DNA from: Spongiibacter sp. IMCC21906
GTDB lineage: Bacteria; Pseudomonadota; Gammaproteobacteria; Pseudomonadales; Spongiibacteraceae
Direction: 5' to 3'
Length of the DNA: 64,000 bases
Assembly: GCF_001010805.1 (NCBI RefSeq)
Contig: NZ_CP011477.1
Coordinates: 310,001-374,000 of the forward strand
Shown here: positions 1 to 9,520 of the stretch, piece after piece
Layout of the letters: each line of letters begins with the position of its first letter
How positions within the stretch are numbered: position 1 is the stretch's first letter
Position numbers and translations under genes: made by a program
Notes under the pieces: model-generated
The model's input: only the letters and a program-made list of their open reading frames with translations
Database searches by the model: none
Told to the model about the DNA's origin: nothing

Positions 1-465
1 CTTCCCAATAACTTCTTCTTGCCGGTTCCTCGTTCCGACCTGCTCGACTTGGTTGCCATGCAAGACCGTATCGCCAACAGCGCCAAAGATATAGCGGGCC
101 TGACGATAGGCCGACGCATGAGTATTCCGTCCGTCTTGGCCGACAGCATGAAAGAATTTATTGAGCAAACAGTGGCGACCTCAAAACAAGCGCAGGCCGC
201 TATAGAAGAGCTGGACGAGTTACTCGAAACCGGATTTCGCGGCCCCGAGGTCAAATTTGTCGAAAAGCTAATCGAAGAGCTGGATGACCTGGAACATAAA
301 ACCGACCAGTCCCAGATCAGTATCCGCTCCACCTTGTTCAAGGTTGAAAAAGATCTGCCACCGGTAGACGTAATGTTTTTCTACCAAGTTATCGATCTAA
401 TCGGCGAGTTGGCAGACCGTGCGCAGAAAATTGGCGCCAGACTGCAAATTATCATTGCACGTTAG
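1..465 (+). CDS. DUF47 family protein (PhoU-like), 5' end outside the window
   Basis: The reading frame is open to the first base of the window, so the gene starts upstream; about 154 residues are visible of a family that is usually around 225. The visible part is helical and rich in Glu, Asp, Lys and Arg, as in TIGR00153/DUF47 proteins, which resemble the PhoU helical bundle. Members of this family are typically encoded directly before a PiT phosphate transporter and are thought to modulate it. That is the arrangement here, with 43 bp to the next start, so co-transcription is likely. The family call rests on this context plus the helical pattern. Confidence 0.8.
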   Translation, partial: LPNNFFLPVPRSDLLDLVAMQDRIANSAKDIAGLTIGRRMSIPSVLADSMKEFIEQTVATSKQAQAAIEELDELLETGFRGPEVKFVEKLIEELDDLEHKTDQSQISIRSTLFKVEKDLPPVDVMFFYQVIDLIGELADRAQKIGARLQIIIAR

Positions 466-508
466 AGCTAACTAAAGCCTAGCGGTAATTTCGTTATAAG
501 GATCTTTC

Positions 509-1774
509 ATGGATATCATTGCTGAGCACGGGCAACTCTTGCTCATATTGGCCTGCCTTTTCGGCTTTTTTATGGCTTGGGGTGTCGGCGCTAACGATGT
601 TGCCAATGCCATGGGCACATCAGTGGGCGCCAAAGCCCTTACCATCAAACAGGCAATTTTGATTGCAATGCTGTTTGAATTTTGCGGCGCTTACTTGGCT
701 GGTGGTGAAGTCACTGACACCATTCGCAAAGGCATCATCGACCCCGCTATTATTCAAGACACGCCTGGGCTACTCGTTTTCGGGATGCTTTCAGCCCTGC
801 TCGCAGCAGGTACCTGGTTATTTGTTGCCAGCTTAATGGGCTGGCCGGTCTCTACCACCCACTCCATTGTCGGTGCCCTGGTCGGTTTTGCTGCGGTAGG
901 CATTGATGTCAACGCTGTTGCCTGGGGCAAAGTTGGCCAAATTGTGGCCAGCTGGGTGGTGTCTCCGGTTTTGGCGGGCACCTTGTCTTTCGGCTTATTT
1001 ATGAGTGCTCAACACTTTATTCTTAGTGCCGAAAAACCTTTTGAGGCCGCCAAAAAATACATTCCCTTCTACCTGTTTCTGGTCGGTTTTATGATCTCCA
1101 TGGTCACCATGACCAAAGGTCTAAAACATATTGGTTTGGGCCTCAGCTTCGGTGAATGTATTTTAGCCTCACTGGTAGTCGGCCTTGTCGTCACCGGGAT
1201 TGGCCAGTTGTTTTTGCGCAGAATTAAAGATGAAAGCAGCAGTGATGACCGCTTCCGTTTTGCCAGTGTCGAGCGGGTCTTTGCCGTATTAATGGTATTC
1301 ACCGCCTGCGCCATGGCTTTCGCCCACGGCTCCAACGATGTGGCCAATGCTATCGGTCCGGTAGCGGCAGTGGTTAGCGTTATCCAGTCTGGCGGTGAAA
1401 TCGCTGCTAAATCTGCTCTACCGTGGTGGATATTGATATTAGGGGCAGGCGGTATCGTTTTTGGTCTAGCTACCTATGGGTTTAAAGTTATCGCCACCGT
1501 CGGCACCAAAATCACCGAGTTAACGCCAAGCCGTGGTTTTGCCGCTGAAATGGGCGCGGCCTCTACGGTGGTACTGGCTTCGGCAACCGGCTTACCCGTA
1601 TCCACCACCCACACCCTGGTCGGCGCGGTATTAGGCGTTGGCCTGGCACGAGGAATTGGCGCCCTCAATTTAAGTGTTATCCGCAATATCTTTATGTCGT
1701 GGATCATCACCCTGCCAGCGGGTGCCGGTTTAGCCATCGTGTTCTTCTTTATCTTCAAAGCCTTTTTAGGCTAA
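509..1774 (+). CDS. pit: PiT family inorganic phosphate transporter
   Basis: A 421-residue inner-membrane protein with about ten hydrophobic segments and a short central hydrophilic loop near residues 236-250. The duplicated PiT signature is clear: GANDVANAMG near residue 28 and HGSNDVANAIG near residue 273. Each half also carries a PVSTTH motif. The family imports phosphate with cations (proton or sodium); the ion cannot be told from sequence. It sits just downstream of its DUF47 partner. An AAGGATC stretch precedes the ATG. A strong hairpin follows the gene. Confidence 0.95.
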   Translation: MDIIAEHGQLLLILACLFGFFMAWGVGANDVANAMGTSVGAKALTIKQAILIAMLFEFCGAYLAGGEVTDTIRKGIIDPAIIQDTPGLLVFGMLSALLAAGTWLFVASLMGWPVSTTHSIVGALVGFAAVGIDVNAVAWGKVGQIVASWVVSPVLAGTLSFGLFMSAQHFILSAEKPFEAAKKYIPFYLFLVGFMISMVTMTKGLKHIGLGLSFGECILASLVVGLVVTGIGQLFLRRIKDESSSDDRFRFASVERVFAVLMVFTACAMAFAHGSNDVANAIGPVAAVVSVIQSGGEIAAKSALPWWILILGAGGIVFGLATYGFKVIATVGTKITELTPSRGFAAEMGAASTVVLASATGLPVSTTHTLVGAVLGVGLARGIGALNLSVIRNIFMSWIITLPAGAGLAIVFFFIFKAFLG

Positions 1775-1806
1775 GTCTCTACTCTTAAGCTCAATCTAAA
1801 CTCCCC

Positions 1807-1840
1807 CATCCTGCCACCATAAAACAGTGGTGGCAGGATG
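1807..1840 (+). terminator. Hairpin after pit (terminator-like)
   Basis: A perfect 13-bp inverted repeat (CATCCTGCCACCA and its complement) with an 8-nt loop lies 33 bp after the pit stop codon. It lacks a clear T-run, so it may be an RNA-stabilising or factor-assisted end rather than a textbook intrinsic terminator. Confidence 0.55.
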
Positions 1841-1896
1841 AATCGCGCCAATCTTGGCGCTACAATAGCCGCCCACACCTCCAGCGGCCGCCCATA

Positions 1897-3045
1897 ATGT
1901 CCACCCCCTCGCTTATCAAAATGATCTCCCAGTTAGTTGGCACTCCGTCGGTCAGCTCTACCATGCCCAGCCGAGATATGGGAAATCGCCCGGTGATTGA
2001 TGCATTGGCAAACTGGTTAGAGCCATTAGGTTTTGACGTAAAAGTCATGCCTCTCAAAACCCAGCCCCACAAGGCGAATTTAATCGCCACGCTGGGCACT
2101 GGCACTGGCGGGCTGGTGCTAGCCGGACACACTGATACTGTTCCCTGCGATGACGCACTGTGGCAAAGCGACCCCTTTGCACTAACAGAGCGAGATAACC
2201 GTTTATACGGTTTAGGCAGCGCCGACATGAAGGGCTTTTTTGCTATTGCAATAGAAGCCATAAAACCGCTGCTTGATAGCAAACTTAAGGCACCGGTTAT
2301 TATTTTGGCCACCGCCGACGAAGAAAGCAGCATGGATGGTGCTAGAGCACTAGTAAAAGACGATTTATTGGGCGCTCGCTACGCTATTGTTGGTGAACCC
2401 ACCGGCCTAAAACCCATCTATGCCCATAAAGGCATAATGATGGAAAGCATCGTCATTGAAGGCCGCTCAGGACACAGCTCCAACCCGCTGTTAGGCAACA
2501 ACGCGATGGAAGCAATGCATGAGGTCATCACGGAGCTACTTACTTTACGAGGTGAGCTACAAGCCAAATACCAACATCCCGGCTTCGCCTACCCCACCCC
2601 CACACTGAACCTGGGTTGCATTCATGGCGGCGACAACCCCAATCGAATTTGTGGTCGCTGCGAGTTACATTTTGACCTACGCACCATTCCCGGTATGGGC
2701 AACGAGGAAATGCGTGAAAAAATCAGCGCCAAACTCAGAGAAGTCGCCCTGCGTCGACAAATCAATATTGGCATTAACGCCTTAATGCCCGGCATTGATG
2801 CCTTTGAACAACCGCTGCACTCCGAGCTGGTAACCGGCGTACAAGAACTGACCAAAACCGAGCCCGAAACCGTTAGCTTCTGCACCGAGGCCCCCTTTTT
2901 CCAAAAACTCGGGCTGCAAACCCTCGTTATGGGCCCCGGCCACATTGATCAAGCGCATCAGCCAGATGAGTTTATGCCGCTAGAACACATCAAACCCAGC
3001 ATCGCCTTGCTTCAACAACTCATAAAACGATACTGCCTTGCGTAA
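1897..3045 (+). CDS. argE: Acetylornithine deacetylase (ArgE)
   Basis: A 382-residue M20-family metallohydrolase that removes the acetyl group from N-acetylornithine in the linear arginine pathway. The metal-binding AGHTDTVP motif lies near residue 76 and the catalytic ADEESS segment near residue 140. A GRSGHSS segment in the lid (dimerisation) domain and a late metal-binding GPGHIDQAHQ segment are present. Length and motif order fit ArgE rather than DapE. argB lies about 9 kb away, so the arginine genes are dispersed. The only alternative is another M20 deacylase. Confidence 0.9.
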   Translation: MSTPSLIKMISQLVGTPSVSSTMPSRDMGNRPVIDALANWLEPLGFDVKVMPLKTQPHKANLIATLGTGTGGLVLAGHTDTVPCDDALWQSDPFALTERDNRLYGLGSADMKGFFAIAIEAIKPLLDSKLKAPVIILATADEESSMDGARALVKDDLLGARYAIVGEPTGLKPIYAHKGIMMESIVIEGRSGHSSNPLLGNNAMEAMHEVITELLTLRGELQAKYQHPGFAYPTPTLNLGCIHGGDNPNRICGRCELHFDLRTIPGMGNEEMREKISAKLREVALRRQINIGINALMPGIDAFEQPLHSELVTGVQELTKTEPETVSFCTEAPFFQKLGLQTLVMGPGHIDQAHQPDEFMPLEHIKPSIALLQQLIKRYCLA

Positions 3046-3364
3046 TACCCTACCCAAGTTACTTATCGTTAGTAGCAGCAATTAAGCAGGGTAAGAGATT
3101 TATAATAAAATGTATTATTTCCTGATATCTTCTTGAAATGTGAGCCACTTCAAGCTAAAAGTTACAGTGTAGGCGACCCAATAAGAATCTAATAAAAATT
3201 GTTAGAAGCATATTTACCGTCGTCTCTGGATCAGAGACAAAACTGCAGTCTCCATCCCAATAAAACAAGAATACCTACCTCAGGTAGGACGGCTTCCTGT
3301 TGTTCCGTTTTAAGCCAAGGTAGGCACGGCGCTGGTTTTAGCGCTATTTACTAGGAGTAGTAAA
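3046..3364 (+). other. Intergenic leader with three small hairpins
   Basis: This 319-bp gap has no credible gene. Its 3' half can form three hairpins before the lipoprotein gene: GTCTCTG/CAGAGAC at 3222-3238, CCTACC/GGTAGG around 3274-3288 and GCGCT/AGCGC at 3330-3345. An AGGAG stretch lies close before the ATG. It may be a structured 5' UTR. I could not match it to a riboswitch class I know. Confidence 0.35.
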
Positions 3365-5620
3365 ATGATAAACAAACCCGCATTTCGCAAAATGATCCTA
3401 CCCATAGCCATTGCAGCTTCCCTTACCGCGTGCGGTGGTGGCGGAGGCGGTGGTGGCGGCAGCTCTGCACCAAGCGGTAGCGTTACCGGTAGCAGCTCTA
3501 AGGGGATTATTATTGGCGGCATTGTTAATGCCTACGGCCTGACAGAAACTGGCGAAGTCGATAGAGACACACCACTAGCCGAGCCAGCAACTACAGCTGA
3601 TGATGGTAGCTACGCCTTGTCACTAAATGATGACTATGTCGCTGGCTCAGCAATTTACATTGAAATCACTGCTGAAGACGGCACCGTAATGAAATGCGAC
3701 TTGCAGCAATGTAGCGAAGGGGTCGTTTTTGGCGACACATACCCGCTGGCCAGCGATTTTAAAATGTCTGCTGTGGCACCCAGCGCCAGCGGTGACAGCA
3801 TTTCGGTTAATGTCACCCCTCTCACAGATATTGCCGCCCGCCTCACTAAACAAAAAGTCGTCTCAGGCGCCCGGGCCTCCGACGCGGCCGCAGCCTCAAA
3901 CTCACAAATTGCCGACAGATTTAAACTGACCGGCGGCCTGATAGGCCAGCCCATAGTGGATATCACCTCTGCCGACGCCGTAAACGGTGCTACCAAAGCT
4001 GCGCTTGAATACAACTTGAAAGCTGCAGGTGCAGTCGCCGCGGCACTGGCAGCCAATAGCGGCGCTACCGTTGAAGAAGCGCTGGAAAGCTTCGCTACAC
4101 AATATGCTGACACGGGTATTGCTGACCGGGAAGCCGAAGCCGCTGATAGTGTCAGCTTGGAAGAGCTGCTGGAACAATCTCTAGCCATTTTGGGTGAAGT
4201 TCAGGGTCTTGAAGGCATCGATAACTCGGAAGAGAGTGCGCTTGCCCAAACCAATACCAGCATTCAAAATTCCGAAGCCACTGCATCTGAAAGTGAAAAT
4301 ACTGAACCAACACAAGGTGATATAGACCCAGATGCTGGCAGCGCGGGGGTTGTGGCAGCGAAACTATTTGTAAAACAAATAAGAGATTTGGCAACCGCCA
4401 CCACAATTGGCACCAAGCAACAGGCCTTTGCTGATGAAGTTGAGCTCGCCTCCGATGCGATTTCCGGTGATGCTAACGCTGTTGCAGAGGCAATGGGCCT
4501 GGCACTCAACGCTATTGCCGTTGCCGCGGGTCAATATGAAGATGCTGATGAAGGCCAGGAACCAAGCAGCGCCACCACCGATGGCATCACAGTAAGCATT
4601 AGCGAAAGCAACGGCGCGGTTACCTACAATATCGACCAAGATGTCACCATTGCTGATACTACCGTTGTCGCCTTGGACTTTACTGCGGTTAATGCCAATG
4701 ACATTAGCTTTGAAGAAACCGAAGATGAAGACGGCGACTCAACTTTTGACGGCAACGCCACAATTGACATGTCTTTAACTGGCAGTGCTGCCAGCTCAGG
4801 CGTATCACTGGCAATTTCTGAAGGTTCTCTCTCTGGCTCAATTACTATTGATGAGAATGCCACCGTTAACCAAGATGACGAAGACGGCTTCGATGAAGAT
4901 TTTGATGGCAACATTAACATCGCCAATATTAATGCCGATTTAGAAGTTGTTTTAACTCAACTCGGAGGTGATAACCCGGTTACCTTCACTGGCAATTTTG
5001 GTTTTGAGCTTGACGCACTGTCTGCTACCGAAGATGGGAATTACGCTGACAATAACAACGGCGTATTTGAAGAAAGCTACACCGAAGTCCTGTCGCTTGA
5101 TAATGCTGTGCTTAGCTTGTCAGGTGCATTCAGTAATGAAAGCGGTGACTCCTCACTCAGCGCATCACTAACAGCGATGCTAGGAAATGTCTCTGAAACC
5201 TGTGTGATAACGGATGAAGGCAATTACAACACGAACCAGTTTAGTTACTCCGAAGAATGCACCGACGAAACGGAGCAGGATTTCGCAACGGCTAATCTCT
5301 CTATTAACTTCGCCTTAGATGTACCCGGTGTAGACGAAGATGTATCGGTTGACTTTGATGCCAGTCGCACAGGGCTAGAAACTGGAGAAGGTACTATCCA
5401 GCTCAGCTACAACGGTATGCAGCTGAACCTCGCTTACGAGGGTGGCGACTCTGTAACCTTAAGCAATCAAAACAATGTTGTGCTGACATTGACGGAAGCA
5501 GAAGATGAAAGTATCTCTGGCGCAATCACTCAAAACGATGTTGAGTACGCCACTGTCTCTAATGAATCCGGCACCATTATTGTTCGCTACACTGACGGCA
5601 GTTTTGAAAGCGCGATGTAA
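3365..5620 (+). CDS. Large acidic lipoprotein, function unknown
   Basis: A 751-residue protein starting with a lipoprotein signal peptide: a basic N-terminus, a hydrophobic stretch, then the lipobox LTAC with the acylated Cys at residue 23. A run of nine glycines follows immediately, a spacer common in exported gammaproteobacterial lipoproteins. The mature part is rich in Asp, Glu, Ser, Ala and Thr with very little Lys or Arg, and its second half reads as repetitive beta-strand-like sequence. It is probably displayed on the outer membrane. A good terminator separates it from the next gene. I recognise no enzymatic motif and propose no function. Confidence 0.7.
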   Translation: MINKPAFRKMILPIAIAASLTACGGGGGGGGGSSAPSGSVTGSSSKGIIIGGIVNAYGLTETGEVDRDTPLAEPATTADDGSYALSLNDDYVAGSAIYIEITAEDGTVMKCDLQQCSEGVVFGDTYPLASDFKMSAVAPSASGDSISVNVTPLTDIAARLTKQKVVSGARASDAAAASNSQIADRFKLTGGLIGQPIVDITSADAVNGATKAALEYNLKAAGAVAAALAANSGATVEEALESFATQYADTGIADREAEAADSVSLEELLEQSLAILGEVQGLEGIDNSEESALAQTNTSIQNSEATASESENTEPTQGDIDPDAGSAGVVAAKLFVKQIRDLATATTIGTKQQAFADEVELASDAISGDANAVAEAMGLALNAIAVAAGQYEDADEGQEPSSATTDGITVSISESNGAVTYNIDQDVTIADTTVVALDFTAVNANDISFEETEDEDGDSTFDGNATIDMSLTGSAASSGVSLAISEGSLSGSITIDENATVNQDDEDGFDEDFDGNINIANINADLEVVLTQLGGDNPVTFTGNFGFELDALSATEDGNYADNNNGVFEESYTEVLSLDNAVLSLSGAFSNESGDSSLSASLTAMLGNVSETCVITDEGNYNTNQFSYSEECTDETEQDFATANLSINFALDVPGVDEDVSVDFDASRTGLETGEGTIQLSYNGMQLNLAYEGGDSVTLSNQNNVVLTLTEAEDESISGAITQNDVEYATVSNESGTIIVRYTDGSFESAM

Positions 5621-5646
5621 GCAACCACTGTAGCTTGCTATGACCC

Positions 5647-5672
5647 AAGGGGAGGCAATGCCTCCCCTTTTT
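5647..5672 (+). terminator. Intrinsic terminator after the acidic lipoprotein gene
   Basis: A GGGGAGGC/GCCTCCCC stem with a 3-nt AAT loop is followed by TTTTT, a textbook Rho-independent terminator. Confidence 0.9.
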
Positions 5673-5696
5673 ATAACCTGATAAACAGGCTTTCAC

Positions 5697-6770
5697 TTGA
5701 AGCTAAAATACCTAGCAATCACATTTCTTGCGGTTAGTAACACATCTATCGCTAACGCCTCAGGCAGGCTGTTATTTACTCAATTTGAGAGCGAAAGTTT
5801 CAGCGAAATAGCGCCAATAGAGCAAATCATTCACGACTTGGAAGGCGACCCTGTAAACCCGGGACACTTCGCATTTACCCATAATCAGATTGAAGTGGGA
5901 CAGCAGCAGGGCAATATTGAACTGAGCTATTTTTTGCGCTACGACTACTTTGTCGAGTTCAGCCGCGACACTGCAGAACTAGCATATTTATTACGCAATG
6001 ACTTACCATTGCCAGACAACAAAACCTACGACGTTGACCTGCGCGCCAACCATATTTTTGCTCAAGGCATTGCTGCAGCCTATCGATTTGAATTTCAAGA
6101 AACATTAAGCGGCAAAATAAAACTCAATTACTTAAACGTATCCAAGACTAAAGACGGCTCTCTTAGAGGCCTCCTAAGCAGTCAAGAAGACAGCTATAAC
6201 GCCAATCTACATCTCGATTATGGCTACACAGAAGACACACTTTTAGACCGCCCTAAAAGCGCCAAAACCGGCCACGGTGTATCGCTGGATTTGGATCTAT
6301 TCTGGCAAGCTAGCGACAAACTAACGTTGGGGCTGCAAGCCCGAGACATGCTGTCGTGGATACGCTTCTCTAAGCTCACCTACACCACCGCCGATGCAGA
6401 CACCAACAATGTTTCCTTTGATGAGGATGGCAGAATTAGCACCAAGCCAGCAGTCGTCGGTGTAGAAGGATTTAGAAATCAAACACAAAAACTACCCCAT
6501 CGCTACAGCGCATCCGCAAAATATTTTATTAACCAAAGCGATTACTTACGCGCCGAGACATTCAGCTATAACCGCAACGTGTTTCCGCGCCTGGCCTACG
6601 GCCGACAGTTTTCTGAGATTACGACTCAACTAGAATATGACTTCAGAAGCAAGGCGTTAGGATTGGCATTTACCGGTAAGTATTTGTCACTAAAGCTGCG
6701 CAGCGATGATTTAGACTGGGAAAAAGCAACTCATCTTGAGTTAGCAATAAGCTTTAAAATTCAACTATAA
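5697..6770 (+). CDS. Predicted outer-membrane beta-barrel protein, unknown
   Basis: A 357-residue protein with a Sec-type signal peptide of about 21 residues (hydrophobic core, then ANA-SG cleavage-like site). The mature chain alternates polar and aromatic or aliphatic residues in strand-length stretches, especially after residue 80, as in outer-membrane barrels. It does not end in the usual aromatic C-terminal residue (the last residues are KIQL), which lowers confidence. The start used is TTG with no strong ribosome binding site, so the true start is uncertain, although it gives an intact signal peptide. It may function with the preceding surface lipoprotein; that is inference from position. 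Confidence 0.55.
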   Translation: MKLKYLAITFLAVSNTSIANASGRLLFTQFESESFSEIAPIEQIIHDLEGDPVNPGHFAFTHNQIEVGQQQGNIELSYFLRYDYFVEFSRDTAELAYLLRNDLPLPDNKTYDVDLRANHIFAQGIAAAYRFEFQETLSGKIKLNYLNVSKTKDGSLRGLLSSQEDSYNANLHLDYGYTEDTLLDRPKSAKTGHGVSLDLDLFWQASDKLTLGLQARDMLSWIRFSKLTYTTADADTNNVSFDEDGRISTKPAVVGVEGFRNQTQKLPHRYSASAKYFINQSDYLRAETFSYNRNVFPRLAYGRQFSEITTQLEYDFRSKALGLAFTGKYLSLKLRSDDLDWEKATHLELAISFKIQL

Positions 6771-6797
6771 AAAAAGCCGCGACAAGCGCGGCTTTTT
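6771..6797. terminator. Bidirectional terminator between the barrel gene and rpmG
   Basis: An AAAAAGCCGCG/CGCGGCTTTTT stem with a 5-nt loop carries A-run and T-run on both sides. It can end transcription of the plus-strand barrel gene and of the minus-strand rpmB-rpmG unit. Confidence 0.9.
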
Positions 6798-6821
6798 CAG
6801 AAGAAGCGTAACCAAGTGAAT

Positions 6822-6992
6822 TTACTTGATTTTGGCTTCTTTGTAGGCAACGTGTTTACGTACTACAGGATCGTACTTGGACATTTCAAACTTGTCCGGA
6901 GTGTTACGCTTGTTCTTAGTAGTAGTGTAGAAGTGACCGGTACCGGCACTGGATACCATGCGGATCTTCTCACTAGCGCCTTTTTTAGCCAT
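6822..6992 (-). CDS. rpmG: 50S ribosomal protein L33
   Basis: A 56-residue basic protein (begins [15 protein letters not shown]) read directly from the minus strand. The segment [13 protein letters not shown] and the [16 protein letters not shown] end are diagnostic for L33. It has no cysteines, so it is the zinc-independent form. It lies 11 bp after rpmB and is almost surely co-transcribed with it. Confidence 0.97.
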   Translation of the reverse strand: MAKKGASEKIRMVSSAGTGHFYTTTKNKRNTPDKFEMSKYDPVVRKHVAYKEAKIK

Positions 6993-7003
6993 GACCGTTC
7001 TCC

Positions 7004-7240
7004 TTAATATTTTTCGCCGCGAGTGCGCAAGTCAGCTAGCACTTCGTCGATACCCTTTTTGTCAATAATACGCATGCCTTTGCTAGAGACACGCAGTGTC
7101 ACAAAGCGTTTTTCTGCCTCAACCCAAAAGCGGTGGCTGTGCAAATTAGGCAGGAACCGACGACGGGTACGGTTCTTGGCGTGTGATACGTTGTTTCCTG
7201 TTACCGGACGCTTGCCCGTAACTTGGCATACTCTGGACAT
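7004..7240 (-). CDS. rpmB: 50S ribosomal protein L28
   Basis: A 78-residue basic protein with the L28 start [11 protein letters not shown] and the [16 protein letters not shown] core. The length matches the Escherichia coli protein. Only one Cys is present, so it is the non-zinc form. It is the first gene of an rpmB-rpmG unit with its own promoter upstream. radC lies further upstream on the same strand. Confidence 0.97.
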   Translation of the reverse strand: MSRVCQVTGKRPVTGNNVSHAKNRTRRRFLPNLHSHRFWVEAEKRFVTLRVSSKGMRIIDKKGIDEVLADLRTRGEKY

Positions 7241-7374
7241 GATACTCTCGCCTCTTCAACCCTGATAGTCTCAGGATTTGTAAAATCGAATTCTTTACGG
7301 GCCCGCCGCGCAATCATGTTCAGACTAGCGGAATTTCCGCAAGCTGGAGGGACACGGCCCAAATGGAGCGCGAC

Positions 7375-7403
7375 TTTATACCAGAAGCGTAGCCGACGCG
7401 CAA
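7375..7403 (-). promoter_or_regulatory. Sigma70 promoter for rpmB-rpmG
   Basis: On the minus strand there is a TTGCGC -35 box, a 17-bp spacer and a TATAAA -10 box, about 135 bp before rpmB. The sequence after the -10 box is GC-rich (GTCGCGCTCC), like the discriminators of stringently controlled ribosomal promoters. The boxes are seen; the stringent control is inference. Confidence 0.6.
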
Positions 7404-7446
7404 CTTAATATGCAAAATCAGCTTGTTTTTATTCTCGGCTGCAAAC

Positions 7447-8121
7447 TTACAACAAGCCCTTTTCAGCCATCGATACCACCACTGGACCCGCCACAATACA
7501 GTGATCCAGCAAGCGCATGTCCATCAAACCCAAGGCCTCCCTGATTCGGCGAGTAATTCGCTGATCGGCATCACTGGCCTCCGCCACCCCCGACGGATGA
7601 TTGTGCGCCACGATCAAGGCCGCAGCGTTTAACTCCAAGCCTCGCCGCACAATTTCTCGGGGATACACTGCCGCCGCATCCAGTGTGCCAAAAAATAGTG
7701 GTTCATATTGAATCAGTTGGTGCTGACTATCCAAATACAGCACCACAAATACCTCTCGTCGCTCACCCCGAAGCTGGGTCGACAAAAACTGCCGGGTAGC
7801 CGTAGCCGAACTTAATACCGGCGCATTACGTAACTGCTCTTCATTATAGCGACGCGCCATTTCCAACACTGCCTGCAGCTGCACATATTTGGCATCCCCC
7901 AAGCCCAAGCCCCGGCAGAAATGGGCCCGGCTGGCACCCAGGAGCGCTCCTAAGCCACCAAACTGTCCTAACAGTTCGCGAGCAACATCCACTGCAGACT
8001 TCCCGGCAACCCCTGTGCGCAAAAAAATCGCTAACAACTCGGCATCAGATAGCGCCATAGCCCCGCGCTGCATTAATTTTTCTCTAGGACGCTCCTGCGC
8101 GGGCCAATCTCTAATCGCCAT
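7447..8121 (-). CDS. radC: RadC family JAB-domain protein
   Basis: A 224-residue protein with an N-terminal helix-hairpin-helix region and a C-terminal JAB/MPN metal-binding domain carrying HNHPSG at residues 173-178 and the downstream SxxD-type aspartate in EASDAD. The start chosen (MAIRDWP) has a GGAGG site 6 bp upstream and gives the usual family length; an upstream extension of 37 codons is possible but has no such site. RadC proteins were once linked to DNA repair, but their role is unsettled. It is divergent from coaBC. Confidence 0.93.
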   Translation of the reverse strand: MAIRDWPAQERPREKLMQRGAMALSDAELLAIFLRTGVAGKSAVDVARELLGQFGGLGALLGASRAHFCRGLGLGDAKYVQLQAVLEMARRYNEEQLRNAPVLSSATATRQFLSTQLRGERREVFVVLYLDSQHQLIQYEPLFFGTLDAAAVYPREIVRRGLELNAAALIVAHNHPSGVAEASDADQRITRRIREALGLMDMRLLDHCIVAGPVVVSMAEKGLL

Positions 8122-8222
8122 ACTCCCTCCTTGGATTTGGCTTTTATTTAACAAATAGTTTAACAGCGGCATTGCAACATTTTGCGAGGCCGTCATAACT
8201 GTCATAATAGACGCCGAATTCC

Positions 8223-9458
8223 ATGTCGGCACATACCATGAAGCAATTAAGCAATCGACAAATTTTATTAGGCGTCACCGGCGGCATCGCCGCTTATAAG
8301 AGCGCCGAACTCATTCGCCGTTTAAAAGATGCTGGCGCCGACGTTCGCGTGGTCATGACCCCAGCTGCACAGGAATTCATCACCCCATTAACGCTTCAAG
8401 CCTTGTCCGGCAACCCTGTCCACACCACCTTGCTGGACCCCGAAGCTGAAGCCGGTATGGGGCATATTGAATTGGCCCGCTGGGCGGACCTCATTCTAGT
8501 TGCCCCAGCCAGCGCCAACTTCATGGCCCGGCTTGCAGGGGGCCGAGGTGACGATCTGTTAACCACCCTCTGTTTGGCCACCGATGCGCCAATTGCCCTG
8601 GCCCCGGCCATGAATCAAGCAATGTGGCGCGACCCTGCCACCCAAAGTAATGTAGCGCTTCTCAAACAGCGCCACATTCACCTTTTTGGTCCTGCGGCAG
8701 GAGAGCAAGCTTGCGGCGATGTTGGGCCGGGGCGAATGATGGAAGCCGAGGCGCTGGCCAGCCTCGCTGCCAGCCTGTTTAAAACTCGCGATCTTGATGG
8801 CCTGTCAGTGGTTATTACTGCCGGTCCAACCCGAGAAGCGATTGACCCCGTCAGATACATCAGCAACCACAGCTCCGGCAAAATGGGCTATGCCCTCGCC
8901 CAAGCCGCCGCAGACGCGGGCGCACAGGTCACCCTCATTAGCGGACCGACCAACCTCGCCTGTCCTGAACGCGTGAAACGTATGGATGTCATCAGCGCCC
9001 AAGATATGTTGGCCGCGGCCACCGACACCGTTGTTGCCGCCGATATATTTATTGCTTGTGCCGCCGTAGCCGACTATCGTCCCGCTGAATTTATTACCCA
9101 GAAAATCAAAAAAAGCACTGACACCCTACAGCTAGAATTACAGCGTAACCCCGATATCGTCAGCACCGTTGCCAACCATGCAAACCGGCCCTTTACTGTT
9201 GGTTTTGCCGCAGAGACGCAAGACCTTGAGCACTATGCAAAAGATAAAATGCGCCGTAAAAACCTGAATATGATCATTGCCAACGATGTCTCGGACACCA
9301 GCATCGGCTTTAATGCAGATCAAAATCGAGTCGTCGTATTCTGGCCTGAGGGCCGCACTGAACTGGCAGAAATGGCAAAATCCCAACTGGCTAGACAATT
9401 AATCGCCATGCTTGCCAAGCACTACCACCAATACGCTGCCGCGGCACTAGACAGCTAA
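8223..9458 (+). CDS. coaBC: Bifunctional phosphopantothenoylcysteine decarboxylase/synthetase
   Basis: A 411-residue two-domain enzyme making 4'-phosphopantetheine from phosphopantothenate for coenzyme A. The N-terminal CoaC flavoprotein half has the [10 protein letters not shown] start, the [10 protein letters not shown] motif, PAMNQAMW and the EQACGDVG loop with the catalytic Cys. The C-terminal CoaB half begins after about residue 190 with [20 protein letters not shown] and has AAVADYRP and the KIKK lysine motif. An internal ATG at 8238 is an alternative start; neither has a strong ribosome binding site. In Pseudomonas dut lies between coaBC and algC, but here only 62 bp separate them. Confidence 0.96.
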   Translation: MSAHTMKQLSNRQILLGVTGGIAAYKSAELIRRLKDAGADVRVVMTPAAQEFITPLTLQALSGNPVHTTLLDPEAEAGMGHIELARWADLILVAPASANFMARLAGGRGDDLLTTLCLATDAPIALAPAMNQAMWRDPATQSNVALLKQRHIHLFGPAAGEQACGDVGPGRMMEAEALASLAASLFKTRDLDGLSVVITAGPTREAIDPVRYISNHSSGKMGYALAQAAADAGAQVTLISGPTNLACPERVKRMDVISAQDMLAAATDTVVAADIFIACAAVADYRPAEFITQKIKKSTDTLQLELQRNPDIVSTVANHANRPFTVGFAAETQDLEHYAKDKMRRKNLNMIIANDVSDTSIGFNADQNRVVVFWPEGRTELAEMAKSQLARQLIAMLAKHYHQYAAAALDS

Positions 9459-9520
9459 ACCCTCGCCGTCGATGATAGGCAACGACTCACTGCGGCTGAG
9501 ACAGGGAACATCACCAGAAT

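Noticed and set aside
3046-3364. Possible cyclic-di-GMP riboswitch upstream of the acidic lipoprotein
   Set aside because: Hairpins are present but I could not find the conserved GEMM core sequences, so I list it only as a structured leader.
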